Assembly: GCF_024213555.1 (NCBI RefSeq)
Contig: NZ_JANAVO010000001.1
Location: 1,550,001 to 1,614,000, forward strand
Origin: Allokutzneria sp. A3M-2-11 16
Lineage (GTDB): Bacteria > Actinomycetota > Actinomycetes > Mycobacteriales > Pseudonocardiaceae
DNA: 64,000 bases
Direction of reading: 5' to 3'
Shown here piece after piece: positions 35,252-43,017 of this stretch. The first letter of the stretch is position 1, and every line of letters begins with the position of its first letter. The notes under the pieces are model-generated. The model ran no database searches and had not been told where the DNA came from. It was given only the letters and a program-made list of their open reading frames with translations. The position numbers and the translations under genes were made by a program.

Positions 35252-35271
35252 ATGCCGCGTTTGGTGCGTTG
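35252..35271. repeat. intergenic GCCGCRTTTGG-family motif
   Basis: ATGCCGCGTTTGGTGCGTTG, three bases before the hairpin at 35275-35327. Same combination and order as at 19443-19516. Confidence 0.6.
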
Positions 35272-35274
35272 AAG

Positions 35275-35327
35275 GCCCTGAATGAGTCATTGAGGTACTT
35301 GAGCGCCCTCAATGACTCATTCAGGGC
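35275..35327. terminator. 21-bp perfect hairpin between convergent genes
   Basis: Arms 35275-35295 and 35307-35327 are perfect reverse complements over 21 bp (outer part GCCCTGAATGAGTCATT) with an 11-nt loop. It sits between the rightward hydrolase stop at 35235 and the leftward purM stop at 35340, and so could terminate both. The following CAAAACC on the right is a weak A-tract for the leftward reading. Confidence 0.82.
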
Positions 35328-35339
35328 AAAACCCGCAGG

Positions 35340-36419
35340 TCAGAAGCGGGGGTGGTCGCCGCGGAGCACGGCGCGCGGGGCGTCGGAGTCGGTGGTCTTG
35401 CCGACCTCGCCGATGACCCAGGCCGGGACGTGCCGCGCGGTCAGCACGGCGAGCGCCCGGTCGGTGTCCTCGGCTGCGACCACCGCGACCATGCCGACGC
35501 CCATGTTGAAGGTGCGCTCCATCTCCTCGCGCTCCACCCGGCCGCGCTGGGCGATCAGGGCGTAGAGCGGGGCGGGGGTCCAGGTGCCGCGGTCCAGCTC
35601 GGCCATCAGGCCCTGCGGGACGACCCGGGCCAGGTTGCCCGCCAGGCCACCACCGGTGACGTGCGCGAACGTGCGGACGTCGGTCTCGGCGGCCAGGGCG
35701 AGGCAGTCCTTGGCGTAGATCCGGGTCGGTTCGAGCAGCTCCTCGCCGAGCGTGCGGCCCAGCTCCTCCACGTGCCCGGTCAGCGGCATCCTGCCGATCT
35801 CCAGCAGCACGTGCCTGGCCAGCGAGTAGCCGTTGGAGTGCAGGCCGGAGGCGCCCATCGCGATCACCACGTCGCCGGGCTTGACCCGGTCCGGGCCGAG
35901 CACCGCGTCCGCCTCGACCACGCCGACGCCGGTCGCGGACATGTCGTAGTGGTCGGGCGCCATCAGGCCGGGGTGCTCCGCGGTCTCCCCGCCCATCAGC
36001 GCGCAGCCCGCCTGCACGCAGCCGTCCGCGATGCCCTTGACGAGCTGCGCGATCCGCTCCGGGACCACCTTGCCGACCGCGATGTAGTCCTGCAGGAACA
36101 GCGGTTCCGCCCCGCAGACCACAAGATCGTCAACAACCATCGCCACCAGGTCGATGCCGACGGTGTCGTGGATGTCCATCGCCTGCGCCACGGCGAGCTT
36201 GGTGCCGACGCCGTCGGTGGAGGACGCCAGCACCGGCTCCTTCCACCGGTCCAGCTTCAGCTTGAACAGACCGGCGAACCCGCCGATGCCGTCCAGCACC
36301 TCGGGTCGGGTCGCCTTCTCCGCCCAGGGCTTGAGCTGCTCGACTGCCTCGTCACCTGCCTCGATGTCCACCCCGGCCGCGGCGTAGGTGGCCTTCTGGC
36401 TGTCCGTGTGGGCGATCAA
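35340..36419 (-). CDS. purM: phosphoribosylformylglycinamidine cyclo-ligase
   Basis: AIR synthase of purine biosynthesis, 359 residues. Family blocks: TYAAAGVDIEAGDEAVEQLKPW, LASSTDGVGTKLAVAQAMD, VAMVVDDLVVCGAEPLFLQDYIAVGK, CALMGGETAEHPGLM and ASGLHSNGYSLAR. The N-terminus must start at TTG 36419 (GGAG 8 nt upstream), since no ATG or GTG exists between it and the purF stop. It follows purF by 26 nt. Confidence 0.96.
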   Translation of the reverse strand: MIAHTDSQKATYAAAGVDIEAGDEAVEQLKPWAEKATRPEVLDGIGGFAGLFKLKLDRWKEPVLASSTDGVGTKLAVAQAMDIHDTVGIDLVAMVVDDLVVCGAEPLFLQDYIAVGKVVPERIAQLVKGIADGCVQAGCALMGGETAEHPGLMAPDHYDMSATGVGVVEADAVLGPDRVKPGDVVIAMGASGLHSNGYSLARHVLLEIGRMPLTGHVEELGRTLGEELLEPTRIYAKDCLALAAETDVRTFAHVTGGGLAGNLARVVPQGLMAELDRGTWTPAPLYALIAQRGRVEREEMERTFNMGVGMVAVVAAEDTDRALAVLTARHVPAWVIGEVGKTTDSDAPRAVLRGDHPRF

Positions 36420-36445
36420 CGTGAAGCTCCGTCCAAAGTGGATGT

Positions 36446-37996
36446 TCAGGGGCGCTGCAGTGCGTCCTGGGCACCGTAGCCACTGGGTGAGACCGGGGCC
36501 GCCGGTCCGGCGACGCCCTTCTCGATGCTTTCGAGCAGGTGCTTGCCGATCTTCATGTCGTCCGGCAGCGCGATCGGGTACTCGCCGTCGAAGCACGCCG
36601 AGCACAGCCGCGTCCTCGGCTGCTCGGTCGCCGCGACCAGCGCCTCCAGCGAGACGTAGCCGAGCGAGTCCGAGCCGATCGAGCGCCGCACGCCGTCCAG
36701 GTCCAGCCCGTTGGCCACCAGCTCCGCGGGCGAGGCGAAGTCGATGCCGTAGAAGCAGGGCCACTTCACCGGCGGCGAGGCGATCCGCACGTGCACCTCG
36801 ACCGCGCCCGCCTCGCGCAGCATCCGCACCAGCGCGCGCTGGGTGTTGCCGCGCACGATCGAGTCGTCCACCACGACGAGGCGCTTGCCGCGGATCACCT
36901 CGCGCAGCGGGTTGAGCTTGAGCCGGATGCCGAGCTGCCGGATGGTCTGCGACGGCTGGATGAACGTGCGCCCGACGTAGGCGTTCTTCACCAGGCCGGA
37001 GCCGTACGGGATGCCGGAGGCCTGCGCGTAGCCGATCGCGGCCGGGGTTCCGGACTCCGGGACCGGGATGACCAGGTCCGCATCGACCGGGTGCTCCTCG
37101 GCGAGCCTGCGGCCGATGTCCACCCGGGTCGCGTGCACCGAGCGGCCGGAGATCGCGGTGTCCGGCCGGGCCAGGTAGACGTACTCGAAGATGCAGCCCT
37201 TGGGCTCGGGGTTGGCGAAGCGGGTCGAGCGGAGGCCGTCCGCGTCGATCGCCAGCAGCTCGCCCGGCTCGACCTCGCGGACGAAGGACGCGCCGACGAT
37301 GTCCAACGCGGCCGTCTCGCTGGCCACCACCCAGCCGCGTTCGAGGCGGCCGAGGCACAGCGGCCGCACGCCCTGCGGGTCGCGCGCCGCGTAGAGGGTC
37401 GACTCGTCGGAGAAGACCAGGGAGAACGCGCCGCGCAGGGTGGGCAGCAGTTCGAGCGCGGCCTGTTCGATGCCGGTGTCCGCGGCGGCCGCCGCGAGCA
37501 GGCCGCACATCAGGTCGGAGTCGCTGCTGGCGCCCGCGGTGGCCTTGATGCCCTGTTCCTTGCACCGGGCGAGCAACTCGGCGGTGTTCACCAGGTTGCC
37601 GTTGTGGCCGAGGGCGAGCCCGCTGCCGGTCGCGGTGGTGCGGAAGGTGGGCTGGGCGTTCTCCCACGTGGTGGAACCGGTCGTGGAGTAGCGGGTGTGC
37701 CCGACCGCGACGTGACCGCGCAGCGAGGACAGCACCTGCTCGTCGAAGACCTGGCTGACCAGGCCCAGCTCCTTGAAGACGACCACCTTGGCGCCGTCGC
37801 CGACGGAGATGCCCGCCGCCTCCTGACCGCGGTGCTGAAGTGCGTAGAGGCCGTAGAAGGTGAGCTTGGCCACCTCTTCGCCGGGGGCCCAGACGCCGAA
37901 GACACCGCATTCCTCGCGCGGGATGTCCCGCTCGGGATCGTCGTGCTGGTGCGCGTCGGGTGTGGCCGAATCCGATGGGGTCGGGTCGGTGAGCAC
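36446..37996 (-). CDS. purF: amidophosphoribosyltransferase
   Basis: First committed enzyme of purine synthesis, 516 residues from GTG 37996 (GAGGGAG 6 nt upstream). A 29-residue propeptide precedes Cys30 (REECGVFGVW), the glutaminase nucleophile freed by self-cleavage in this family. Glutaminase blocks: YALQHRGQEAAGI, GHTRYSTTG, LALGHNGNLVN, SDSDLMCGLL. The phosphoribosyltransferase loop is RLVVVDDSIVRGNTQRALV. LCSACFDGEYP near the C-terminus is the usual conserved Cys pair. Transcribed with purM. Confidence 0.96.
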   Translation of the reverse strand: MLTDPTPSDSATPDAHQHDDPERDIPREECGVFGVWAPGEEVAKLTFYGLYALQHRGQEAAGISVGDGAKVVVFKELGLVSQVFDEQVLSSLRGHVAVGHTRYSTTGSTTWENAQPTFRTTATGSGLALGHNGNLVNTAELLARCKEQGIKATAGASSDSDLMCGLLAAAAADTGIEQAALELLPTLRGAFSLVFSDESTLYAARDPQGVRPLCLGRLERGWVVASETAALDIVGASFVREVEPGELLAIDADGLRSTRFANPEPKGCIFEYVYLARPDTAISGRSVHATRVDIGRRLAEEHPVDADLVIPVPESGTPAAIGYAQASGIPYGSGLVKNAYVGRTFIQPSQTIRQLGIRLKLNPLREVIRGKRLVVVDDSIVRGNTQRALVRMLREAGAVEVHVRIASPPVKWPCFYGIDFASPAELVANGLDLDGVRRSIGSDSLGYVSLEALVAATEQPRTRLCSACFDGEYPIALPDDMKIGKHLLESIEKGVAGPAAPVSPSGYGAQDALQRP

Positions 37997-38170
37997 CGAG
38001 AACTCCCTCGTGACGGGATCGAACTGCCACTGAAGTGTAAGTGCCGTGGACGCCTGTTCGAGCCACCGAGCCCCCCGGTCTTTGTGGACCCCGCCACCCC
38101 GGACCTGCGAACGGCTCGTGGGCAACGCCCACCCGCATCACACGTCCGAGTTAACGAAAGGGGGTGGCGC

Positions 38171-38749
38171 ATGCGGCACCTGAACCGCGACCTCGACCTG
38201 TTCGAGCGCATCTTCGGCAATCCCAAGGTGGCGATGGCCGCGCTCGTCGGCTGCCTGGTGCTCGGTGTCGTCGGGCTCGTGCTCGGCAGGCTGATGGGCT
38301 GGCGCAAGATCGCCAGTGGGCTGTCGCTGGCCTCGCTCGGCGGGGTGCTCGCCGCGACCCTGGTGCGCAGCGGCAACCGGTACGGCGCCGACACCCTCGG
38401 CGAGGTGTGGGCGATGTGCAGGCACAACGACTTCTCGCTCACCGGCTCGTGGGCCCGCCTGAACTTCGTGATGCTGATGCCGTTCGCCTTCTTCGGGGTG
38501 CTGGCGGTGCGCCGGTTCATCCCGGTCGCCGTCGCCTGCGTCGGCCTGGCCATCGGCATCGAGCTGTACCAGGGGCTGTCCGGGCTCGGCGCCTGCGAGA
38601 CGCAGGACATGATCAACAACGCGCTCGGCGGGCTGCTCGCCGCGGGAATCGCGTGGCTGCTCACCGGAAAAGACCGGTGGAGTGGCCGGAGGCACCGGAC
38701 GACCACTCCACCGGAGTCACCTCAGCACTGGGCTTCGATCTCCACCTGA
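38171..38749 (+). CDS. VanZ-like membrane protein
   Basis: A 192-residue membrane protein with about five hydrophobic segments. The C-terminal part IELYQGLSGLGACETQDMINNALGGLLAAGIAWLL has the conserved DxxxNxxGxxxG pattern of the VanZ-like family. ATG at 38171 has GGGGGTGG a few nt upstream. It is divergent from purF. Function unknown; some VanZ relatives give low-level teicoplanin resistance, which cannot be inferred here. Its last 28 nt overlap the convergent secreted-protein gene. Confidence 0.75.
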   Translation: MRHLNRDLDLFERIFGNPKVAMAALVGCLVLGVVGLVLGRLMGWRKIASGLSLASLGGVLAATLVRSGNRYGADTLGEVWAMCRHNDFSLTGSWARLNFVMLMPFAFFGVLAVRRFIPVAVACVGLAIGIELYQGLSGLGACETQDMINNALGGLLAAGIAWLLTGKDRWSGRRHRTTTPPESPQHWASIST

Positions 38750-39222
38750 TGCTGTTTCGCCACCGACCGCGACCACTGGAACGACAGCCCCATCATCTCC
38801 GCCTTGTAGGAGACGTCGAGCTTGTATTTTCCAGCCAGGCAAGGGAAATCCTCACCGAGCGCGTCGACCTGGTCCTTGCCGATACCGCTCTCCCGACCGG
38901 TCAGGGACGCCTCTGCGGCGACCCCGAGCGGTGTGGTGAGCTTGTACTTGCTGTCCACCGTGCGGCAGTTCAGCGGCTTTCCCCAGTAGAAGCTGTAGTT
39001 CCAGGCGCAGGTGCCCTTCACCGCCACCTTGAGCTTCGCCGCGGTGAGCACCAGGCACACCTTGCCCGCGAAACGCGCGTTCTGCTGGGCCTCGTCGGTG
39101 AACTCCGCCGCGCAGAACTCCTTGGGATCGTCGGCCGCCGCGAACGCGGGCGTCGCGAGACCGAAGAACGGGACAAGCGCGGCGAGCACGATCACCAAGC
39201 GTCGGGACATACAGATCATCAT
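38722..39222 (-). CDS. small secreted protein of unknown function
   Basis: A 166-residue protein with a clear signal peptide (LVIVLAALVPFFGLATPAFAA). The mature part has several Cys residues (FCAAEFT, KVCLVL, GTCAWNY, NCRTVD, FPCLAG, final EAQC), suggesting disulfides. An internal ATG at 39210 (MSRRLVIV) is an equally good start. No family recognised. It lies between a VanZ-like gene and an MHS transporter. Confidence 0.7.
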   Translation of the reverse strand: MMICMSRRLVIVLAALVPFFGLATPAFAAADDPKEFCAAEFTDEAQQNARFAGKVCLVLTAAKLKVAVKGTCAWNYSFYWGKPLNCRTVDSKYKLTTPLGVAAEASLTGRESGIGKDQVDALGEDFPCLAGKYKLDVSYKAEMMGLSFQWSRSVAKQHQVEIEAQC

Positions 39223-39267
39223 GCGGGCCCGCGTGAATGTCGGCGACTCCGCGAAACGGGAGTTAAC

Positions 39268-40572
39268 TCATTCCGGTTGCTCGCGGCGCACCGTCTCCGG
39301 AAGGGCGAGCAGGCAGCCGACACTGATCAACGCCGCCGCCGCGACATAGGTGGCCACCGCCGTCGAGCCGCCCCCGCCCTTCAGCAGCGCGGTGGCGATC
39401 AGCGGCGAGAACCCGCCGCCGAGCACCGCGCCGAGCTGGTAGCCGATGCCGACCCCGGTGTAGCGGTGCGCGGCGCCGAACAGCTCGGAGAAGTAGCTCA
39501 GCATCGGGCCGAAGATCGCGGCGCTGCCGACGAACCCGAGGGTGATCGCCAGGATGATCAGGCCGGTCTGCGCGGTGTTCACCATCCAGAACAACGGGAA
39601 CGGGAAGACCACGCAGAACACCGCGCCCGCGAGCATCACCGGCTTGCGGCCGATCCGGTCGGTCAGCGCGCAGAACCCGATGATCGAGACCACCTGGGCG
39701 AGGCAGCCGACGAGCGTGGCCACGAGCATGACCCAGCTCGGCAGCTTCAGCGCTTCCTTGCCGTAGGTGAGCAGGAAGACGAACAGGATGAAGACGAAGG
39801 CGTTGAAGCCCAGGTTCACGCCCGCGGTGAGCAGGACCTGCTTGCCCTCCTTGCGCAGCACGGTCATGAGCGGCATCCGCTCGGTGGCCTTCTTCTCCGT
39901 GAGGTCCTGGAAGACCGGGGTCTCGTGCAGCTTGCGGCGGGCGAAGACACCGACGAGCACGACGAGCACGCCCGCGAGGAACGGGACCCGCCAGCCCCAC
40001 GAGAGCACGTCCTCCGGCGGCAGCAGCATCACCAGTGCGAAGGAGCCGTTGGCCAGGAAGGCACCCATCGGCGAACCGATCGTGACGAGGCTGCCGTAGA
40101 GCCCGCGCTTGCCCGGCGGAGCGTGTTCGACGGCCATCAGCGCCGCGCCGCCCGCCTCGCCGCCCACGGAGAAACCGTGCACGACGCGCAGCAGGACCAG
40201 GATCAGCGGTGCGGCGACGCCGATCGCCGCATAGGTCGGCAGCAGGCCCATGAGCGCGGTCGTCACACCCATCAGGCCGAGGCTGAGCACGAGCATCCGC
40301 CGACGCCCGAGGCGGTCGCCGAAATGGCCGAACACGATTGCGCCGAGCGGGCGTACGAGGAATCCCACGGCGAATGTGGAGAACGCCAGGATCGTCGCGA
40401 CGAGCGGATCCTGGGCGCGGAAGAAAAGGGTGCCGAACACCAGCGCGGACGCTGTGCCGTAAACGAAGAAGTCGTAGTACTCCAAGGAGGTTCCGACACC
40501 GCAGGCAACGGCGAGCCGCCGGAATGACGGCCGCTCGCCCTGATCGCCTCGCACGCTGACCTGTTCCGTCAC
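39268..40572 (-). CDS. MHS-type major facilitator transporter
   Basis: Proton symporter-type MFS protein of 434 residues with twelve predicted helices. Metabolite:H+ symporter markers are GTSLEYYDFFVYGTASALVFGTLFF at the N-terminus, FLVRPLGAIVFGHFGDRLGRRRMLVLSLGLMG (loop 2-3 motif) and RVVHGFSVGGEAGGAALMAVEHAPPGKRGLYGS. Substrates in this family include alpha-ketoglutarate, proline, betaine and shikimate; none can be chosen here. Stands alone on the minus strand. Confidence 0.9.
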   Translation of the reverse strand: MTEQVSVRGDQGERPSFRRLAVACGVGTSLEYYDFFVYGTASALVFGTLFFRAQDPLVATILAFSTFAVGFLVRPLGAIVFGHFGDRLGRRRMLVLSLGLMGVTTALMGLLPTYAAIGVAAPLILVLLRVVHGFSVGGEAGGAALMAVEHAPPGKRGLYGSLVTIGSPMGAFLANGSFALVMLLPPEDVLSWGWRVPFLAGVLVVLVGVFARRKLHETPVFQDLTEKKATERMPLMTVLRKEGKQVLLTAGVNLGFNAFVFILFVFLLTYGKEALKLPSWVMLVATLVGCLAQVVSIIGFCALTDRIGRKPVMLAGAVFCVVFPFPLFWMVNTAQTGLIILAITLGFVGSAAIFGPMLSYFSELFGAAHRYTGVGIGYQLGAVLGGGFSPLIATALLKGGGGSTAVATYVAAAALISVGCLLALPETVRREQPE

Positions 40573-40618
40573 GCGCTCACTCTTCCTGAGCGAACGTGGG
40601 AGGACAACGCTGTTCGGA

Positions 40619-41002
40619 TCAGTATTTCAATGACACGAGCGGAAGCCACTGCGAAACGTCTGCTCGGACACCCGATGCGTCAATTCGGCCGTCTTCAAGT
40701 GCCGCGTCCCAGTTGACCCGTCCGAGCACGAGTTCGAGCCAGGTGCGCGGATCGGTTTCGACGACGTTCGGCGGCGTGCCCCGCGTGTGCTTCGGCCCGG
40801 GAACGCATTGCACGGCGGCGAACGGCGGCACCCGGACCTCGACGCTGTGGCCGGGCGCGGCGAGCTCCAACGTGCGGAGGCTCAGCCGCACCGCGGCCGC
40901 GAGCGTCTTGCGATCGGGCCGCGCTCCGCCGTCGAGCCACGGCACCACCGCCGCGACCGCGTCACGCAGCTCGTGCGGATCCACCGCTTTCCTCAACGAC
41001 AC
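40619..41002 (-). CDS. sterol-carrier-family protein
   Basis: A 127-residue cytosolic protein resembling the sterol carrier family proteins found beside purine genes in actinobacteria. Visible segments are LRTLELAAPGHSVEVRVPPFAAVQCV and NVVETDPRTWLELVLGRVNWDAALEDGRIDASG, the latter the typical SCP2-like C-terminal motif. No signal peptide. It lies 46 nt upstream of the MHS transporter on the same strand. Function unknown. Confidence 0.75.
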   Translation of the reverse strand: MSLRKAVDPHELRDAVAAVVPWLDGGARPDRKTLAAAVRLSLRTLELAAPGHSVEVRVPPFAAVQCVPGPKHTRGTPPNVVETDPRTWLELVLGRVNWDAALEDGRIDASGVRADVSQWLPLVSLKY

Positions 41003-41040
41003 CCGCTCAGGCTAACCGTCCCTCACCGCCGTAGTTCCCC

Positions 41041-41163
41041 CGTCTTCAAGTACGACACACCCCCTCCCCAGCGACCACTAAGTGCGCCTAACCCCCAGCG
41101 GGCGCACGCGGGTTAGGCGTCGTTTGAGACCGCTGGGGAGGGGGTTCGTGGTACTTGAAGACG
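41041..41163. repeat. long nested inverted repeat, CGTCTTCAAGTAC family copy 2
   Basis: Outer arms CGTCTTCAAGTAC (41041-41053) and GTACTTGAAGACG (41151-41163) are perfect. Middle arms CCCCCTCCCCAGCG (41060-41073) and CGCTGGGGAGGGGG (41131-41144) are perfect. Inner arms CGCCTAACCC (41085-41094) and GGGTTAGGCG (41110-41119) are perfect. It begins 2 bp from the stop of the leftward beta-helix gene (41166). Same outer arms and CCTAACCC core as the copy at 11824-11945, but different middle arms. Confidence 0.85.
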
Positions 41164-41165
41164 CC

Positions 41166-42827
41166 CTAACGTCGGCGGCGGAGGCGGAGTGCGCGTTGGG
41201 CCCGGTGGAGGTTGGGCGGGGTGACGGTGGTGGTGCCGTAGCTCTCGATGCGGGAGTTGAGGGGGCCGGTGAAGTCGGGTTTGTCGATCTGGCCGAATTC
41301 GCGGACGGTGGAGATGCCGACGGTGGCGCTGCACGGGGCTACGTGGTCGATCTTCACGCAGCCCGCGCGCTCGTTGGTGACCTTGATGTTCCAGTGCGTG
41401 AACCTGGCCCCGTACAACGGTCCCGCGTTCGCGCTGCCGCCGTGGTTGCCGTCGTTGAAGATCTCCACCTCGGTGCGCACGTTGTGGAACGGCAGGCCCC
41501 GATGCGTGTCGAAGGTGCCGGCCTCCATCCGCCCGCGCGACCACACGTTGCCGCACGACAAGCCCTCTACGTTGATGCCGTGGTGTCCGGCGCCGGGCGG
41601 GGCGGGCTCGGTGAACTTGCCGATGCCGAAGTCCTCGACGAGGTTGTCGTGCGCCTGCTCGCGGCACGCGTACGAATGGTGCTGACCGCGTCCGTCGACC
41701 CGGGTCTTGCGCAACGTGACGTTCTTCGACGCCACGAAGAGGAAGCCGTTGTCACTGTCCACAACGGACACATCATCGGCCCAGCAGTCCCATGCGCACT
41801 GGAACACCAAGCCGTTGTATCCCTTGTCCTGCAAGTGCACCGGGCGCTGAGTCTTCACGAACCTGATGGTCAGGCCCTCGACCCCGGCGCCGACGACAGG
41901 CGGAGTGAGCGTGGTGAGACGCGGCTTCCACCCCATACGGGCGTCGATCGGCAACGGCTGTTGGAGGCGAATCTTGTTGCCCTGCACCGATTCGATGCGC
42001 ACTGGCCACTGGAACGGGCGGTAGGACAACAGTTTGTCCTTGTTGGACCACGTGTAGCTCGCGGTGCCCGGGATGTCGCCGCACATGTGCTTGAGCAGCC
42101 CGTATTCGGCGTCGTCGTCGATCTGGAGCAGCACGCGCTGTCCCGCAGCAAGGCGATTGCCGTCCGCGACGGTCAGATCGAAGTCCCCGCGCTTCGCCGC
42201 AGCGGACACCGTCGTGATCACTGACGCCTTGTCGCCCTCGTTGCCGATCCACCCCTCCATCGGCCACTTCTTCGCCTTGACGGCTGCCGTCAAGTCCCGG
42301 TAGCGGTCGCGGTGGCAGACCCACACGATGCCGCCCGACCAGCTCCACGCGGAGTTCTCCGAGCCGTAGCGGCTGCGGTTGATGCCGATGATCTGCTCGA
42401 GCGACCGCGTGCCGTGGAGGATCGTCTTCCCACTACCCGCACCGCGCAGCACCACGTTGTCGTAGCCGATCTGCACGATGTCGTCGATGCGGTAGGTGCC
42501 CGCGGGCAGGGTGACCACTCCGCCGCCGCGCTGACCGACGTCGGCGATCGCCTTGTTGATCGCGGGCGCGGAGTCTGCGGAGCCGTCGCGCTTGGCCCCG
42601 TAGTCCAGCACGTTGGCGCGCACCGGACCGCGCGGCGGCTCGGCGCCGTAGCGGTAGCCCGCGAACGAGACGTTGGGGATCTGCGGGTGGGTGTACGGCG
42701 TTCGGACGAACTCGCGCCACAACGGCGATTCAGCGCGAGGTGCGGCCGTCGCCGAAGGCGCGGGGCGCAGGTGGTAGCCGACCATCGCCGCCAAACCACC
42801 GGAGAGGAACGTCCTGCGAGAGAGCAT
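41166..42827 (-). CDS. Tat-exported right-handed beta-helix (pectate-lyase-fold) protein
   Basis: Secreted protein of 553 residues. The N-terminus MLSRRTFLSGGLAAMVGY has the twin-Arg pattern, so export is probably folded via Tat. After about residue 75 it shows the pectate-lyase superfamily opening NVLDYGAKRDGSADSAPAINKAIADVGQRGGGVVTLPAGTYRIDDIV. Repeated Asn-rich beta-helix coils follow (DNVVLRGAGSGKTIL, GVEGLTIRFVKTQ, DDVSVVDSDNGFLFVASKNVTLRKTRVDG). A polysaccharide-lyase or hydrolase role is likely, substrate unknown. ATG 42827 has GGAG 4 nt upstream. Divergent from the frameshifted GH2 gene. Confidence 0.85.
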   Translation of the reverse strand: MLSRRTFLSGGLAAMVGYHLRPAPSATAAPRAESPLWREFVRTPYTHPQIPNVSFAGYRYGAEPPRGPVRANVLDYGAKRDGSADSAPAINKAIADVGQRGGGVVTLPAGTYRIDDIVQIGYDNVVLRGAGSGKTILHGTRSLEQIIGINRSRYGSENSAWSWSGGIVWVCHRDRYRDLTAAVKAKKWPMEGWIGNEGDKASVITTVSAAAKRGDFDLTVADGNRLAAGQRVLLQIDDDAEYGLLKHMCGDIPGTASYTWSNKDKLLSYRPFQWPVRIESVQGNKIRLQQPLPIDARMGWKPRLTTLTPPVVGAGVEGLTIRFVKTQRPVHLQDKGYNGLVFQCAWDCWADDVSVVDSDNGFLFVASKNVTLRKTRVDGRGQHHSYACREQAHDNLVEDFGIGKFTEPAPPGAGHHGINVEGLSCGNVWSRGRMEAGTFDTHRGLPFHNVRTEVEIFNDGNHGGSANAGPLYGARFTHWNIKVTNERAGCVKIDHVAPCSATVGISTVREFGQIDKPDFTGPLNSRIESYGTTTVTPPNLHRAQRALRLRRRR

Positions 42828-43017
42828 GAGTCTCCTGGTCCCAAACACGGGGCGGCGGTTTGGTTGACCGGCAGTTTCCCCAACCCGGCGGGCTTTGGGA
42901 AGGGCTTTCCCGCAGGCGGCTCATTCGTAAGACGTCTTGTCAAACACCCCGGAAACCGGCAAGGGTGTTACCGGATACGCCCCCTGTCCACCGCCGCCAT
43001 GGTTGCCAGGAGTCCTG

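Noticed and set aside
40688-40704. CGTCTTCAAGTGCCGCG similar to the outer arm of the long inverted repeats
   Set aside because: It lies inside the sterol-carrier-family gene and has no complementary partner nearby.
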